From positions 1 through 17,779 of the forward strand of contig NZ_CALRUC010000092.1 of assembly GCF_943371255.1 (NCBI RefSeq): 17,779 bases of DNA, in the 5' to 3' direction. How positions within the stretch are numbered: the first letter of the stretch is position 1; each line of letters opens with the position of its first letter. This DNA is from Ferrovibrio terrae_B. GTDB lineage: Bacteria > Pseudomonadota > Alphaproteobacteria > Ferrovibrionales > Ferrovibrionaceae. Shown one piece after another: positions 1 through 7,948 of the stretch. The notes under the pieces are model-generated. The model was not told where the DNA came from. It saw only the letters and a list, made by a program, of their open reading frames with translations, and searched no databases. Position numbers and translations under genes: made by a program.

Positions 1-699
1 CGCGCCGCTCTGCACCGACAGCTTGCGCAGGGTCTGTTCCAGCGCGAAGCGGTCGAGCCGGCGATGCAGCCAGTCGGCGGCGCGGTCGAGGAAGAGTTCC
101 AGATTGTCACGTTCCACCGCCTGCACCAGGCCCAGATGCCGGCTTGGCAGTTTCAGGTCGGCCTGGGCCGGCAGGGCGGCCAGCACCGGCATCTCGATCC
201 GCTGCAGCGCCGTGCGCAGCAGCGCTTCATGACGCGGCGAGGCCACGCGGTTGAGGATCACGCCGGCAATCGTGATGTCGGAGCGGAAACTGCGGAAACC
301 ATGCACCAGGGCGGCCACCGACTGGCTCTGGCGCGCCGCGTCGATCACCAGGATCACCGGCAGGCCGAGCAGGGCGGCGAGATCGGCGGTCGAGCCCTGG
401 CCGTTGGCGGCGCCATCGAACAGGCCCATCACGCCCTCGATCACCACCAGCTCGACATCCTCGGCGCCGGCCGCCACCACGGCGGTGATGGTTTCCTGCC
501 GCATGGCAAAGGCATCGAGGTTGTAGCAGGGCCGCCCGGCGCCGGCGGCGCGATGGAACGAGCCATCGATGTAATCCGGCCCGATCTTGAACGGCGCGAT
601 AATGCGGCCCTCGCGGCCCAGCAGGCGCAGCAGCGCCAGCGTCACTGTGGTCTTGCCGCTGCCCGATGCGGGCGCCGCGATTACGATGCCGCTTGGCAT
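1..699 (-). CDS. cobB: Cobyrinate a,c-diamide synthase, N-terminal part (runs off left edge)
   Basis: This is the N-terminal 233 codons of a CobB/CbiA-family enzyme, which uses ATP and glutamine to amidate the a and c side chains of (hydrogeno)cobyrinate. I translated the minus strand from the ATG at 699-697, and the frame stays open to base 1. It opens with a P-loop-like APASGSGKTT (residues 9-18), followed by KIGPDYIDGSFH (38-49) and then GRPCYNLDAF, the family signature for the dethiobiotin-synthetase-like ATPase domain. An acidic IEGVMGLFDGA motif and a VILNRVASPRH stretch follow. The glutamine amidotransferase domain expected at the C terminus lies outside the window. The start overlaps the end of cobA by 19 bases, so the two genes are probably cotranscribed and translationally coupled. 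CobQ is the main alternative in this fold, but the tight GPDYID and FH spacing fits CobB/CbiA better. Confidence 0.93.
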   Translation of the reverse strand, partial: MPSGIVIAAPASGSGKTTVTLALLRLLGREGRIIAPFKIGPDYIDGSFHRAAGAGRPCYNLDAFAMRQETITAVVAAGAEDVELVVIEGVMGLFDGAANGQGSTADLAALLGLPVILVIDAARQSQSVAALVHGFRSFRSDITIAGVILNRVASPRHEALLRTALQRIEMPVLAALPAQADLKLPSRHLGLVQAVERDNLELFLDRAADWLHRRLDRFALEQTLRKLSVQSGA

Positions 700-1502
700 G
701 AGGCCCCCGTGGTCAGGGTTGCCTGCAGGTCGCTGCGGCCGAAGATGGCATGCAGGTCGACCACCTCGCCCACCACCAGCAGGGCCGGCGGCGCCATCTG
801 TGCGGCCTCGGCATCGGCGACAATGCGGTCCAGGCGGCTGGTCAGCACGCGCATCTCGGGCAGGGTGGCGTTCTGCACCAGGGCGGCGGGCCGGTCGCCG
901 GCCAGGCCGGCATGGGTCAGCTTGGCGACCAGGATGTCGAGATGCTTCATCGCCATGTAGATCACCAGCACGGGCGAGGCGCGCACCATGGCAGCCCAGT
1001 CCAGGCTGTCGGGCACTTCGCCGCTGGCGTTATGGCCGGTGAGGAAGGTGACGCAGGAATTGGTGTCGCGATGGGTGAGCGGAATGCCGGCATAGGCCAG
1101 GCCGCCGATGCCGGCCGAAATGCCGGGAATGATGCGGAAGGGAATGCCGGCCTCGCGCAGCGACAGCGCCTCTTCGGCGCCGCGGCCGAACACGAAGGGA
1201 TCGCCGCCCTTCAGGCGCAGCACGCGCTTGCCCTGGCGCGCCAGCTCGACCAGCCGTTCGGAGATATCACGCTGCTTGGGCGAGGGCTTGCCGCCGCGTT
1301 TTCCCGCATATTCGAGGATGGCATTGACGCGGGCGCAGCGCAGGATGCCGTCACCCACCAGGGCGTCGTAGATCACCACATCGGCCTGGTTCAGCGCATT
1401 CACCGCATGCAGCGTCAGCAGCCCCGGATCGCCGGGGCCGGCGCCGGCCAGCCAGACCCAGCCGGGCTGGAAAACGGGCATATCGAGGGCGGGCAACTGC
1501 AT
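681..1502 (-). CDS. cobA: Uroporphyrinogen-III C-methyltransferase (SUMT)
   Basis: This 273-residue enzyme uses two S-adenosylmethionine (SAM) molecules to methylate uroporphyrinogen III at C2 and C7. The product, precorrin-2, is the entry to corrin synthesis and siroheme. Visible family motifs are WLAGAGPGDPGLLTL (residues 17-31), YDALV (45-49), LKGGDPFVFGRGAEE (97-111) and GISAGIGGLAYAGIPLTHR (127-145). The length is normal for a stand-alone SUMT. There is no CysG-type dehydrogenase/ferrochelatase domain, so precorrin-2 oxidation must be encoded elsewhere if this cell makes sirohydrochlorin. I chose the ATG at 1502. A TTG at 1529 would add nine residues with no similarity I recognise, and would leave only 17 bases to cbiD. 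It is divergent from cbiD, with 44 bases between the starts, and its 3' end overlaps cobB. Confidence 0.94.
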   Translation of the reverse strand: MQLPALDMPVFQPGWVWLAGAGPGDPGLLTLHAVNALNQADVVIYDALVGDGILRCARVNAILEYAGKRGGKPSPKQRDISERLVELARQGKRVLRLKGGDPFVFGRGAEEALSLREAGIPFRIIPGISAGIGGLAYAGIPLTHRDTNSCVTFLTGHNASGEVPDSLDWAAMVRASPVLVIYMAMKHLDILVAKLTHAGLAGDRPAALVQNATLPEMRVLTSRLDRIVADAEAAQMAPPALLVVGEVVDLHAIFGRSDLQATLTTGASCQAAS

Positions 1503-1546
1503 GCCGCGCAGGGTACAGCAGCGGGGCAACGGTGTATATTGGCGGC
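1503..1546. promoter_or_regulatory. Short divergent region between cobA and cbiD with overlapping -10-like elements
   Basis: Only 44 bases separate the two divergent start codons. The plus strand has TATATT at 1535-1540, a 5 of 6 match to a sigma70 -10 box. It sits so close to the cbiD ATG (1547) that transcription would begin at or near the start codon. The minus strand has TATACA at 1538-1533, a weaker -10 candidate facing cobA. Neither has a convincing -35. No riboswitch fits here, so cobA-cobB and cbiD-cobK do not appear to share the B12 control of the large operon. The region is assigned by position; the boxes are suggestive only. Confidence 0.35.
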
Positions 1547-2698
1547 ATGTCCGGAACCCCTGACGTTGCGTCGGAATCTGCCAGCTCCGCCTCCGCGCTC
1601 CGGCGCGGCTGGACCACGGGTGCCTGCGCCACCGCCGGCGTGCGCGCCGCCTATCAGGCGCTGCTGACCGGCAGCTTCCCCGATCCGGTCACCATCACCC
1701 TGCCCAAGGGCGAACAGCCCAGCTTCGCGCTGGCCATCGAACGGCGCGGCACCGATGCGCGCGGCGCCTGGGCCGAGGCCGGCATCGTGAAGGATGCCGG
1801 CGACGACCCCGATGTCACCCACCAGGCGATGATCCTCGCCCGCGTGCGCCATGCCGCTGCCGGCCAGGGCGTGCAGTTCCGCGCCGGTGCCGGCGTGGGC
1901 ACCATCACCCGCGCCGGCCTGCCGCTGCCGCCGGGCGAACCGGCGATCAATCCGGTGCCGCGCCAGATGATGACCGACACCGTGCGCGCGCTGGCCGCAC
2001 AGCATGGCGCCGGGGGCGATGTCGAAATCGAGATCAGCGTGCCGGGCGGCGCCGAGCTGGCGAAACAGACCTGGAATCCCCGCCTTGGCATTCTCGGCGG
2101 CATCAGCATCCTCGGCACCACCGGCATCGTCGTGCCGTTTTCCTGCTCGGCCTGGATCCATTCGATCCATCGCGGCGTCGATGTCGCTCGCGCCGCCGGC
2201 CTTGCCCATGTCGCCGGCTGCACCGGCTCCACTTCGGAAGCCGCCGTGCAGGCGCTGCATGGCCTGCCCGACCTGGCGCTGCTCGACATGGGCGACTTCG
2301 CCGGGGCACTGCTGAAATACCTGCGGCAGCATCCGGTTGCACGGCTCACCATCGGCGGCGGCTTTGCCAAGCTGGTGAAACTGGCGCAGGGCCAGATGGA
2401 CCTGCATTCAGGCCGCAGCCAGGTCGACAAGGCGGTGCTGGCGCAATGGCTCGGCGAACTTGGAGCGGCTCCTGATCTGATCGCTCAGGCCAGCGACGCC
2501 AACACCGCGCTTGAGGTGCTGACCCTGGCGCAGGCGGCGCAGCTGCCACTGGCCGATCTGGTGGCGGCGAAGGCGCGTACTGCGGCGCTGGCAATCGTTG
2601 CGCCGGCCGCTGTCGCCATCGATATCGTGGTCGTCGACCGTGCTGGGCTCATTGTCGGCCGTGCAAACAGCGAGGCGCCCGATGGCGCGGCTGCGTAA
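1547..2698 (+). CDS. cbiD: Cobalt-precorrin-5B C1-methyltransferase CbiD
   Basis: CbiD transfers a methyl group from SAM to C1 of the contracted macrocycle in the cobalt-early (anaerobic) pathway, where it replaces CobF. The 383-residue product shows the family signature LRRGWTTGACATAG near the N terminus (residues 18-31), VKDAGDDPDVTHQA (81-94), GVGTITRAGLPLPPGEPAI (116-134) with NPVPRQMM after it, and NPRLGILGGISILGTTGIV (177-195). Length and motif order are normal for the family. I chose the ATG at 1547; a GTG at 1532 would add five residues and lies almost against the divergent cobA. It overlaps the downstream cobK by 17 bases, so the two are probably a coupled pair. Its presence beside cobN, a cobalt-late gene, is notable. 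Confidence 0.95.
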   Translation: MSGTPDVASESASSASALRRGWTTGACATAGVRAAYQALLTGSFPDPVTITLPKGEQPSFALAIERRGTDARGAWAEAGIVKDAGDDPDVTHQAMILARVRHAAAGQGVQFRAGAGVGTITRAGLPLPPGEPAINPVPRQMMTDTVRALAAQHGAGGDVEIEISVPGGAELAKQTWNPRLGILGGISILGTTGIVVPFSCSAWIHSIHRGVDVARAAGLAHVAGCTGSTSEAAVQALHGLPDLALLDMGDFAGALLKYLRQHPVARLTIGGGFAKLVKLAQGQMDLHSGRSQVDKAVLAQWLGELGAAPDLIAQASDANTALEVLTLAQAAQLPLADLVAAKARTAALAIVAPAAVAIDIVVVDRAGLIVGRANSEAPDGAAA

Positions 2699-3455
2699 CC
2701 TGCTGCTGCTCGGCGGCACCGGCGAGGCGCTGCGGCTGGCGCGCGAGCTGCAGGGCCATGCGCGCGTGCGCTGCATCTCCTCGCTGGCTGGGCGCACCGA
2801 GACACCGGAACGGCCGCCCGGCGATGTGCGGATCGGCGGCTTTGGCGGCATCGATGGCCTGCGTGATTATCTGGTCGCGGAAAAGATCGACCTGGTGCTG
2901 GATGCCACGCATCCCTTTGCGGCGCAGATGGCGCGCCATGCCCATGAGGCCTGTGCCGTGCTCAACATCCCGCGTGCCAAGCTGGTGCGGCCACCCTGGG
3001 TGGCCTCGCCCGGCGACCGCTGGACGATGATGCCCAGCGTGGCGGCGGCGGCGACCTTTTTGCGCTTCCATCCGGCCCGGCGCATTTTCCTCACCGTCGG
3101 CCGGCAGGAAATCGGACCGTTTGTTCCGCTGGGTCGCGATGACGGCGGGCGCGAGGCCGGCCGCTGGTTCCTCACCCGCATGATCGACCCGCCGGCCGAT
3201 GACGTGGCCGTGCCCCAGGGCGAGACCATCCTGGCGCGCGGGCCGTTTGCACCGGATGACGAGAAGGCGCTGATGCAGCAGCATCGCATCGACCTGCTGG
3301 TGACCAAGAATTCAGGCGGCGCGGCCGGCAAGATCGCCGCCGCCGCCGAACTGCATATCCCGGTGCTGATGATCGAACGTCCGCCGCTGCCGCCCGGCAC
3401 CGCGCTCGACTCGGTCGGTGCCGCGCTCGGCTGGATCAATATCCACGCGGTCTAA
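2682..3455 (+). CDS. cobK: Precorrin-6A / cobalt-precorrin-6A reductase
   Basis: This 257-residue protein belongs to the CobK/CbiJ family, which uses NADPH to reduce a double bond of (cobalt-)precorrin-6A. Visible features are the N-terminal nucleotide-binding loop LLLLGGTGEALRLA (residues 7-20), DATHPFAAQMA (74-84), the LTVGRQEI stretch near 137-144, RGPF (186-189) and the C-terminal LVTKNSGGAAGK (206-217), with the family's conserved lysine-asparagine. I chose the ATG at 2682 because LLLLGGTGE then sits at the expected distance from the N terminus. The frame extends back to 2598, but that part lies inside cbiD. It ends convergently with cobM, the two stop codons overlapping by 4 bases. Whether the natural substrate carries cobalt cannot be read from the sequence. 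Confidence 0.95.
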   Translation: MARLRNLLLLGGTGEALRLARELQGHARVRCISSLAGRTETPERPPGDVRIGGFGGIDGLRDYLVAEKIDLVLDATHPFAAQMARHAHEACAVLNIPRAKLVRPPWVASPGDRWTMMPSVAAAATFLRFHPARRIFLTVGRQEIGPFVPLGRDDGGREAGRWFLTRMIDPPADDVAVPQGETILARGPFAPDDEKALMQQHRIDLLVTKNSGGAAGKIAAAAELHIPVLMIERPPLPPGTALDSVGAALGWINIHAV

Positions 3456-4231
3456 GACTTCTTCTTTGCCGTCTTCCCGGGCCGCAGCACATGCACATGC
3501 TTGGGATCGTACAGCGCACTGTCGCGGAAATCGGTGTCTTCCGCCAGCACGCGGCCGACCAGGATCAGCGCGGTGCGGGTGATCTTGGCCGCGCGCACTT
3601 TCGCGGCGATGGTGGAAAGCGTGGCGCGGATGATCTCCTGGTCCGGCCAGGTGGCGCGCACCACCACGGCCACCGGGCAGTCGGCGCCATACTGCGGCGT
3701 CAGTTCCTCCACCACATGGCGGATATTGCGGATCGAGAGATGAATCGCCAGCGTCGCGCCGGTTTTCGCGAAATTCGCCAGCGTCTCGCCTTTCGGCATG
3801 TCCGATGATTTCATCGCCGTGCGGGTCAGGATCACGCTCTGGGCGATCTCGGGCAGCGTCAGTTCGGTCTGCAGGATGGCGGCGGCGGCGGCGAAGGCCG
3901 GCACGCCCGGCGTGATGGTGAAGGGGATATCCAGTCTCTTCAGCCTGCGGATCTGCTCGGCGATGGCGCCATAGAGCGAGGGATCGCCGGAATGCACGCG
4001 CGCCACGTCCTGGCCCTTGTTATGGGCGGCGACGATCTCGGCCATGATCTCGTCCAGGTTCAGCGGCGCAGTATCGATCACGCGCGCTTTCTTCGGTGCC
4101 AGGGCGACGACAGCCTCGGGCACCAGCGAGCCGGCATAGAGGCAGACCTTACAGGCCTTGATCAGGGCTGCGCCGCGCAGGGTGATCAGGTCGGGCGCGC
4201 CGGGACCGGCACCGATGAAATGCACGGTCAT
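3452..4231 (-). CDS. cobM: Precorrin-4 / cobalt-precorrin-4 C11-methyltransferase
   Basis: CobM/CbiF methylates C11 of the ring-contracted intermediate using SAM. The 259-residue product has the tetrapyrrole-methylase fold signatures: VHFIGAGPGAPDLITLRG (residues 3-20), YAGSLVPE (32-39), HSGDPSLYGAIAEQ (80-93), TPGVPAFAAAAA (108-119) and the TRTAMK segment (136-141) typical of this branch. YAGSLVPE separates it from the CobI and CobJ branches. The tail is lysine-rich (KTAKKKS). The ATG at 4231 forms an ATGA overlap with the TGA of the upstream cbiG-cobJ fusion, which fixes the start. It is the last gene of the minus-strand operon and converges on cobK with no room for a separate terminator. 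Confidence 0.95.
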   Translation of the reverse strand: MTVHFIGAGPGAPDLITLRGAALIKACKVCLYAGSLVPEAVVALAPKKARVIDTAPLNLDEIMAEIVAAHNKGQDVARVHSGDPSLYGAIAEQIRRLKRLDIPFTITPGVPAFAAAAAILQTELTLPEIAQSVILTRTAMKSSDMPKGETLANFAKTGATLAIHLSIRNIRHVVEELTPQYGADCPVAVVVRATWPDQEIIRATLSTIAAKVRAAKITRTALILVGRVLAEDTDFRDSALYDPKHVHVLRPGKTAKKKS

Positions 4232-6030
4232 TCTGTGAACTTCTTCTCATAGCCGCGCGGCGTATAGGCAAAGCGGCGGCCGTCCGGCAGGGCAATCGCG
4301 CGGCTTGCGCTGCTGCCGACCAGCACCACGGTCAGCATGTCGACCTTGTCGACTTCGAGAGCGGCCAGCGTGGTCAGCGTCACTCGCTCGCCCTCGCGTC
4401 CCAGATTGCGCGCCAGCACCACCGGCGTCTCGCCCGGGCGATGCTGCAGCAGGATGTCTTTCGCCAGCTCCAGCTGGTGGCGCCGGCGCTGCGACACCGG
4501 ATTGTAGAAAGCGATGACGAAATCGGCCTCGGCAGCGGCCTTGATGCGTTCGAGGATCGCCTCCAGCGGCGTCAGCAGGTCGGACAGCGAAATGGTGCAG
4601 AAGTCATGGCCCAGCAGCGCGCCGGAGCGGGCGGCGGCCGCCTGCAGGGCGGAGATGCCGGGCGCCACGGTGATGGCGATGCGCTGCCAGGCCTTTTGCT
4701 CCGGTTCCTTTTCCAGCAGGGCAAACACCAGTGTCGCCATCGCATAGATGCCGGGATCGCCGGAGCAGACCAGCGCCACGCGTTTTCCCGTGGCGGCGAG
4801 ATCAAGGGCTGCCCGCACGCGCAGCTCTTCCTCGCCGAGATCGTAGCGATGCAGCACCTTGCCAGCCTGCAGCTCGGGATAGAGATCGAGATATAGGCCA
4901 TAGCCGACCCAGTCGGTCGCATCGCTCAGCGCGATGCGCGCTTCCGGCGTCAGCCAGTGTGCATCGCCCGGGCCAGTGCCCACGACGTGTAGCTCTCCCC
5001 GCATTGCACCGCGGGTTTCGCCATCGAAGGGCGCAGGCGCCAGCGCCATGGCACAGGTGGCACGCTCGGATTTGCGTTTCGGCACGATCAGCGTGGCGTC
5101 CGACCCGGCAGCGGCGAGGGCTGCGCCTTCCGAGACACCATGGGTGCCGACCTCGGCGAAGACCACAGCCGAAGGGTTGGCCATGCGCGGTGTTTCGGCT
5201 TCCAGCGTGGCGGCATCGAAGACGCGGAATGGCACGCCGAGCCATTTCGCCAGTTCCTGCATCGCCGGTTCATCAGATTTGAGATCGAGCGAATAGACGC
5301 CGGCAATCGAGTCGCGTGCGATGCCGGCCGCGTCCAGGCTGCCCTGCACCAGGCGGATCAGCTCCACCGGCCGCGTGTTGCGTTCGCAGCCGACACCGAT
5401 CGCCACGCTGCGCGGGTGGAACACCAGGTGATCCGGGCTGCCTTCGATGGCGCGATGGGTCACCTCGATCAGCAGGGCGCCGTCATCGCGGATCGGCAGA
5501 TTGGTCTCGCGCAGCCACGGCGCATGGCCTTCGATGCGCACGCCGTTGCCACGCAGAAGATTCGCCATCAGGCCCTTGGCATCCTCGGGATTGGCCAGCG
5601 TGTAGCCATCGGGCGGTTCATCCAGGCCAAGGCCGAAGGCAAGGTCGCCGGCAGTGGTGACGGCGGCGATGCCCTGCAGCACCGTGGCGATGCGGCGCGA
5701 CAGCAGATTGGCGCCATGATGGCCGCCGAGCAGGGGTACGACGCTGGAGCCATCGGCGGCGACGGCGATCAGCGGCGGTTCGTTCTGCTTGTCGCTCAGC
5801 TGTGCGGCGACCGCGCGAATGAGAATCCCGGCGGCGCAGATGCCGATCACCGGGCGGCCGGCGGCAAACAGCCGCGCAATCGTCTCGGTCGCTTTGCCCA
5901 GTGGTAACGCATGCACCAACGCCGCATCATCGGGCGCATAGACCTCCCAGGCGGGGAAGGCGGTCATCAGCGCTTGCGCCGTGCCGCGCGCGTTGGGTGT
6001 CAGCAGGACAAGGGCGGGCTTGCCACTCAC
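4228..6030 (-). CDS. cbiG/cobJ: CbiG-CobJ fusion: cobalt-precorrin-5A hydrolase plus precorrin-3B C17-methyltransferase
   Basis: This is a 600-residue two-enzyme protein. Residues 1-335 are CbiG-like: GICAAGILIRAV (63-74), LLGGHHGANLLSRRIA (100-115), VAIGVGCERNTRPVELI (209-225) and EVGTHGVSEGAAL (293-305). CbiG opens the delta-lactone and releases the C20 fragment as acetaldehyde. Residues 345-600 are a CobJ/CbiH-type methylase: LHVVGTGPGD (347-356), VCSGDPGIYAMA (421-432), ITVAPGISALQAAAARSGA (453-471), LGHDFCTISLSDLLTP (473-488) and FYNPVSQRR (508-516). This half methylates C17 and drives ring contraction. The GTG start at 6030 overlaps the cobI stop as GTGA; the 3' end overlaps cobM as ATGA. 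With no CobG or CobZ in view, the methylase half may work as CbiH on a cobalt-containing substrate. This is inference. Confidence 0.94.
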   Translation of the reverse strand: MSGKPALVLLTPNARGTAQALMTAFPAWEVYAPDDAALVHALPLGKATETIARLFAAGRPVIGICAAGILIRAVAAQLSDKQNEPPLIAVAADGSSVVPLLGGHHGANLLSRRIATVLQGIAAVTTAGDLAFGLGLDEPPDGYTLANPEDAKGLMANLLRGNGVRIEGHAPWLRETNLPIRDDGALLIEVTHRAIEGSPDHLVFHPRSVAIGVGCERNTRPVELIRLVQGSLDAAGIARDSIAGVYSLDLKSDEPAMQELAKWLGVPFRVFDAATLEAETPRMANPSAVVFAEVGTHGVSEGAALAAAGSDATLIVPKRKSERATCAMALAPAPFDGETRGAMRGELHVVGTGPGDAHWLTPEARIALSDATDWVGYGLYLDLYPELQAGKVLHRYDLGEEELRVRAALDLAATGKRVALVCSGDPGIYAMATLVFALLEKEPEQKAWQRIAITVAPGISALQAAAARSGALLGHDFCTISLSDLLTPLEAILERIKAAAEADFVIAFYNPVSQRRRHQLELAKDILLQHRPGETPVVLARNLGREGERVTLTTLAALEVDKVDMLTVVLVGSSASRAIALPDGRRFAYTPRGYEKKFTE

Positions 6031-6746
6031 GACTTGAACTCCATGAAATGCTGCTCGCCCCGGCGGTGCACCAGGATCATGGCGAAATAGGGAATGCTGG
6101 CCGGATCGACATCCTTCAGGGGCAGGATGCGCTGTTCGGCCATGGTGGCGCGCTCGATATACTGGGCGCGGTCGGCCAGGCCGAGCTGCTGCAGCAGGGC
6201 GACGATGCGCGGGCCATGGCGGCCAAGCTTGAGGATCGCCGCCGCATCGGTGTGCAGCAGCTTGGCCGTGATGGTCTCGTCATCCAGCGGCGCGGGGATG
6301 ATGGTCAGCACATCGTTGCGCGACACCAGCGGGTGTTTCAGCGCGGCGGCGCAGGCGGTCAGCGACGACACGCCGGGCACCACCTCAACAGGGAAGGTCT
6401 CGGCCAGCCGGCCGAACAGATACATGAAGGAGCCGTAGAGGAAGGGATCGCCCTCGCAGAGCACGGCCACGCTGCGGCCGGCCTGCAGATGCGTGCCGAT
6501 GTCACCAGCCGCCTGCTCATAGACCGCCTGGGCGGGAAAGCGCGCCACCGTCAGCGGCATGCGGATCGCCAGTTCGATCTGCTTGCCGCTCAGATGCGGC
6601 GCAACGATCCTGCGTGCCAGGCTGTCGCCGTCTTCCGGTGCCGGATAGGCAACGACGTCGGCAGTTTGCAACAGGCGCAGCGCCTTCAGCGTGATCAGCT
6701 CGGGGTCGCCCGGGCCGATACCGAGACCATACAGGGTCGCACTCAT
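6027..6746 (-). CDS. cobI: Precorrin-2 / cobalt-precorrin-2 C20-methyltransferase
   Basis: CobI/CbiL adds the C20 methyl group to (cobalt-)precorrin-2 using SAM; this carbon is later expelled on ring contraction. The 239-residue product carries LYGLGIGPGDPELITLKA (residues 5-22), the VAYPAPEDGDSLARRI segment (32-47) typical of this branch, VLCEGDPFLYGSFMYL (95-110), VVPGVSSLTACAAALK (122-137) and the branch-typical LVSRNDVLTIIPAPL (140-154). The frame is open back to 7190, but the ATG at 6746 gives the normal length. It also makes an ATGA overlap with the cobL stop, so I take it as the start. It ends in a GTGA overlap with the cbiG-cobJ fusion. Whether it prefers the metal-free or the cobalt substrate cannot be told here. 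Confidence 0.95.
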   Translation of the reverse strand: MSATLYGLGIGPGDPELITLKALRLLQTADVVAYPAPEDGDSLARRIVAPHLSGKQIELAIRMPLTVARFPAQAVYEQAAGDIGTHLQAGRSVAVLCEGDPFLYGSFMYLFGRLAETFPVEVVPGVSSLTACAAALKHPLVSRNDVLTIIPAPLDDETITAKLLHTDAAAILKLGRHGPRIVALLQQLGLADRAQYIERATMAEQRILPLKDVDPASIPYFAMILVHRRGEQHFMEFKS

Positions 6747-7948
6747 TCCTTGATGACGCTCCATTGCGTGATCGGCATCATCGCATGCCAGCCATGGAAA
6801 CGGCCGACCCGTTCGGCGCGCTGCACCATGAAACGCCCGAGGTCGCCGCCATGGGTCTGCCGGGCCTGCACCAGCAGGCCTTCGCCTTCCAGGGTCACCA
6901 CATTGGCCACCAGCCGGCCGCCGGGCTTCAGGGCCTGCCAGCAGCGCTCGATCAGGCCTTCGGCGGTGACGCCGCCGCCGATGAAGATGGCATCGGGCTC
7001 GGGCAGGCCGTCGAGCGCGGCCGGCACGGCGTTGCCGTTGATCTCCAGCTGCGGCACGCCGAGCGCTGCCGCATTCTGCGCGATCATGCTGCGGCGCGAA
7101 TCCTTGCTCTCGATGGCGATGGCGCGGTTGCGGCGGTCGGCACGCAGCCATTCGATCGAGATCGAGCCCGAGCCGGCACCGACATCCCACAGCAGGTCGC
7201 CCGGGAAGGGCGACAGGCGGGCCAGCGTCATCGCGCGGATCTCGCGCTTGGTGATGTTGCCGTCATGCAGATAGAGATCGTCATCCAGGCCGGCGAGGCG
7301 CGTCAGCCCCGGGCCATCGTTCACCTGCACCGCCATGGTGTTGAGATCGGCGCAGGTTGCATGCGGCCAGGTCTTGGCCGCACCGGTCAGGATGTTTTCC
7401 TGCGCACCGCCCAGCTGTTCCAGCACAGTGAGGTCGGCGCTGCCGAAGCCGCGCTTGGTCAGATACTCGGCGATCTTGGCCGGTGCCGCGCCATTCTCGG
7501 TCAGCAGCAGCAGGCGGGCGCCGGGATACAGGAAGGCCGACAGCAGATCGAGCGGGCGCCCATGCAATGAAAGGCAATCCACGGCATCCAGAGGCCAGAG
7601 CAGGCGCGCTGCCGCCAGCGAAAACGCCCCGGCATGCGGGATAACAGCGATCTCCTCGGCCGGCACGCGTTTGGCCAGGGTGGCGCCGATGCCGAACCAC
7701 ATCGGATCGCCGCTGGCCAGCACGCAGGTGCGGCGGCCCTTGTGCTCCGCGATGCTGTCAGCCTGGGCCAGCAGCGGCGTGGTCCAGGCGATGCGGCGCT
7801 GTTCGCCGTCTTTCACGGGCACCATCGCCAGATGGCGTTCGCCGCCGATCAGGATATCGGCGGTCTCGATCACCGTGCGCGCGGCGGTCGTGACGCCATC
7901 AAGGCCGTCCTCGCCGATGCCGACAATGCTGAGCCATCGCTTGCTCAT
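6743..7948 (-). CDS. cobL: Precorrin-6B C5,15-methyltransferase (decarboxylating), CbiE-CbiT fusion
   Basis: CobL methylates C5 and C15 of precorrin-6B and decarboxylates the C12 acetate side chain. The 401-residue product is the usual fusion. Residues 1-205 are a CbiE-like tetrapyrrole methylase with LSIVGIGEDGLDGVT (6-20), GGERHL (35-40), VLASGDPMWFGIGATL (76-91) and LSLHGRP (126-132). Residues 225-401 are a CbiT-like Rossmann methyltransferase with DGNITKREIRAMTLARLSP (229-247), SAM motif DVGAGSGSISIEW (255-267), a conserved glutamate in AIAIES (276-281) and FIGGG (322-326). The length is normal. The ATG at 7948 overlaps the cobH stop as ATGA, and the 3' end overlaps cobI in the same way. 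Both domains look intact. Confidence 0.96.
   Translation of the reverse strand: MSKRWLSIVGIGEDGLDGVTTAARTVIETADILIGGERHLAMVPVKDGEQRRIAWTTPLLAQADSIAEHKGRRTCVLASGDPMWFGIGATLAKRVPAEEIAVIPHAGAFSLAAARLLWPLDAVDCLSLHGRPLDLLSAFLYPGARLLLLTENGAAPAKIAEYLTKRGFGSADLTVLEQLGGAQENILTGAAKTWPHATCADLNTMAVQVNDGPGLTRLAGLDDDLYLHDGNITKREIRAMTLARLSPFPGDLLWDVGAGSGSISIEWLRADRRNRAIAIESKDSRRSMIAQNAAALGVPQLEINGNAVPAALDGLPEPDAIFIGGGVTAEGLIERCWQALKPGGRLVANVVTLEGEGLLVQARQTHGGDLGRFMVQRAERVGRFHGWHAMMPITQWSVIKE

Noticed and set aside
64..960. Plus-strand frame of 298 codons opposite cobB and cobA
   Set aside because: The minus strand gives clear CobB and CobA motifs; the plus-strand product has no recognisable features.
6747..7190. 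Longer N-terminal form of CobI
   Set aside because: The frame is open upstream but lies within cobL; the ATG at 6746 gives the normal family length and an ATGA overlap.
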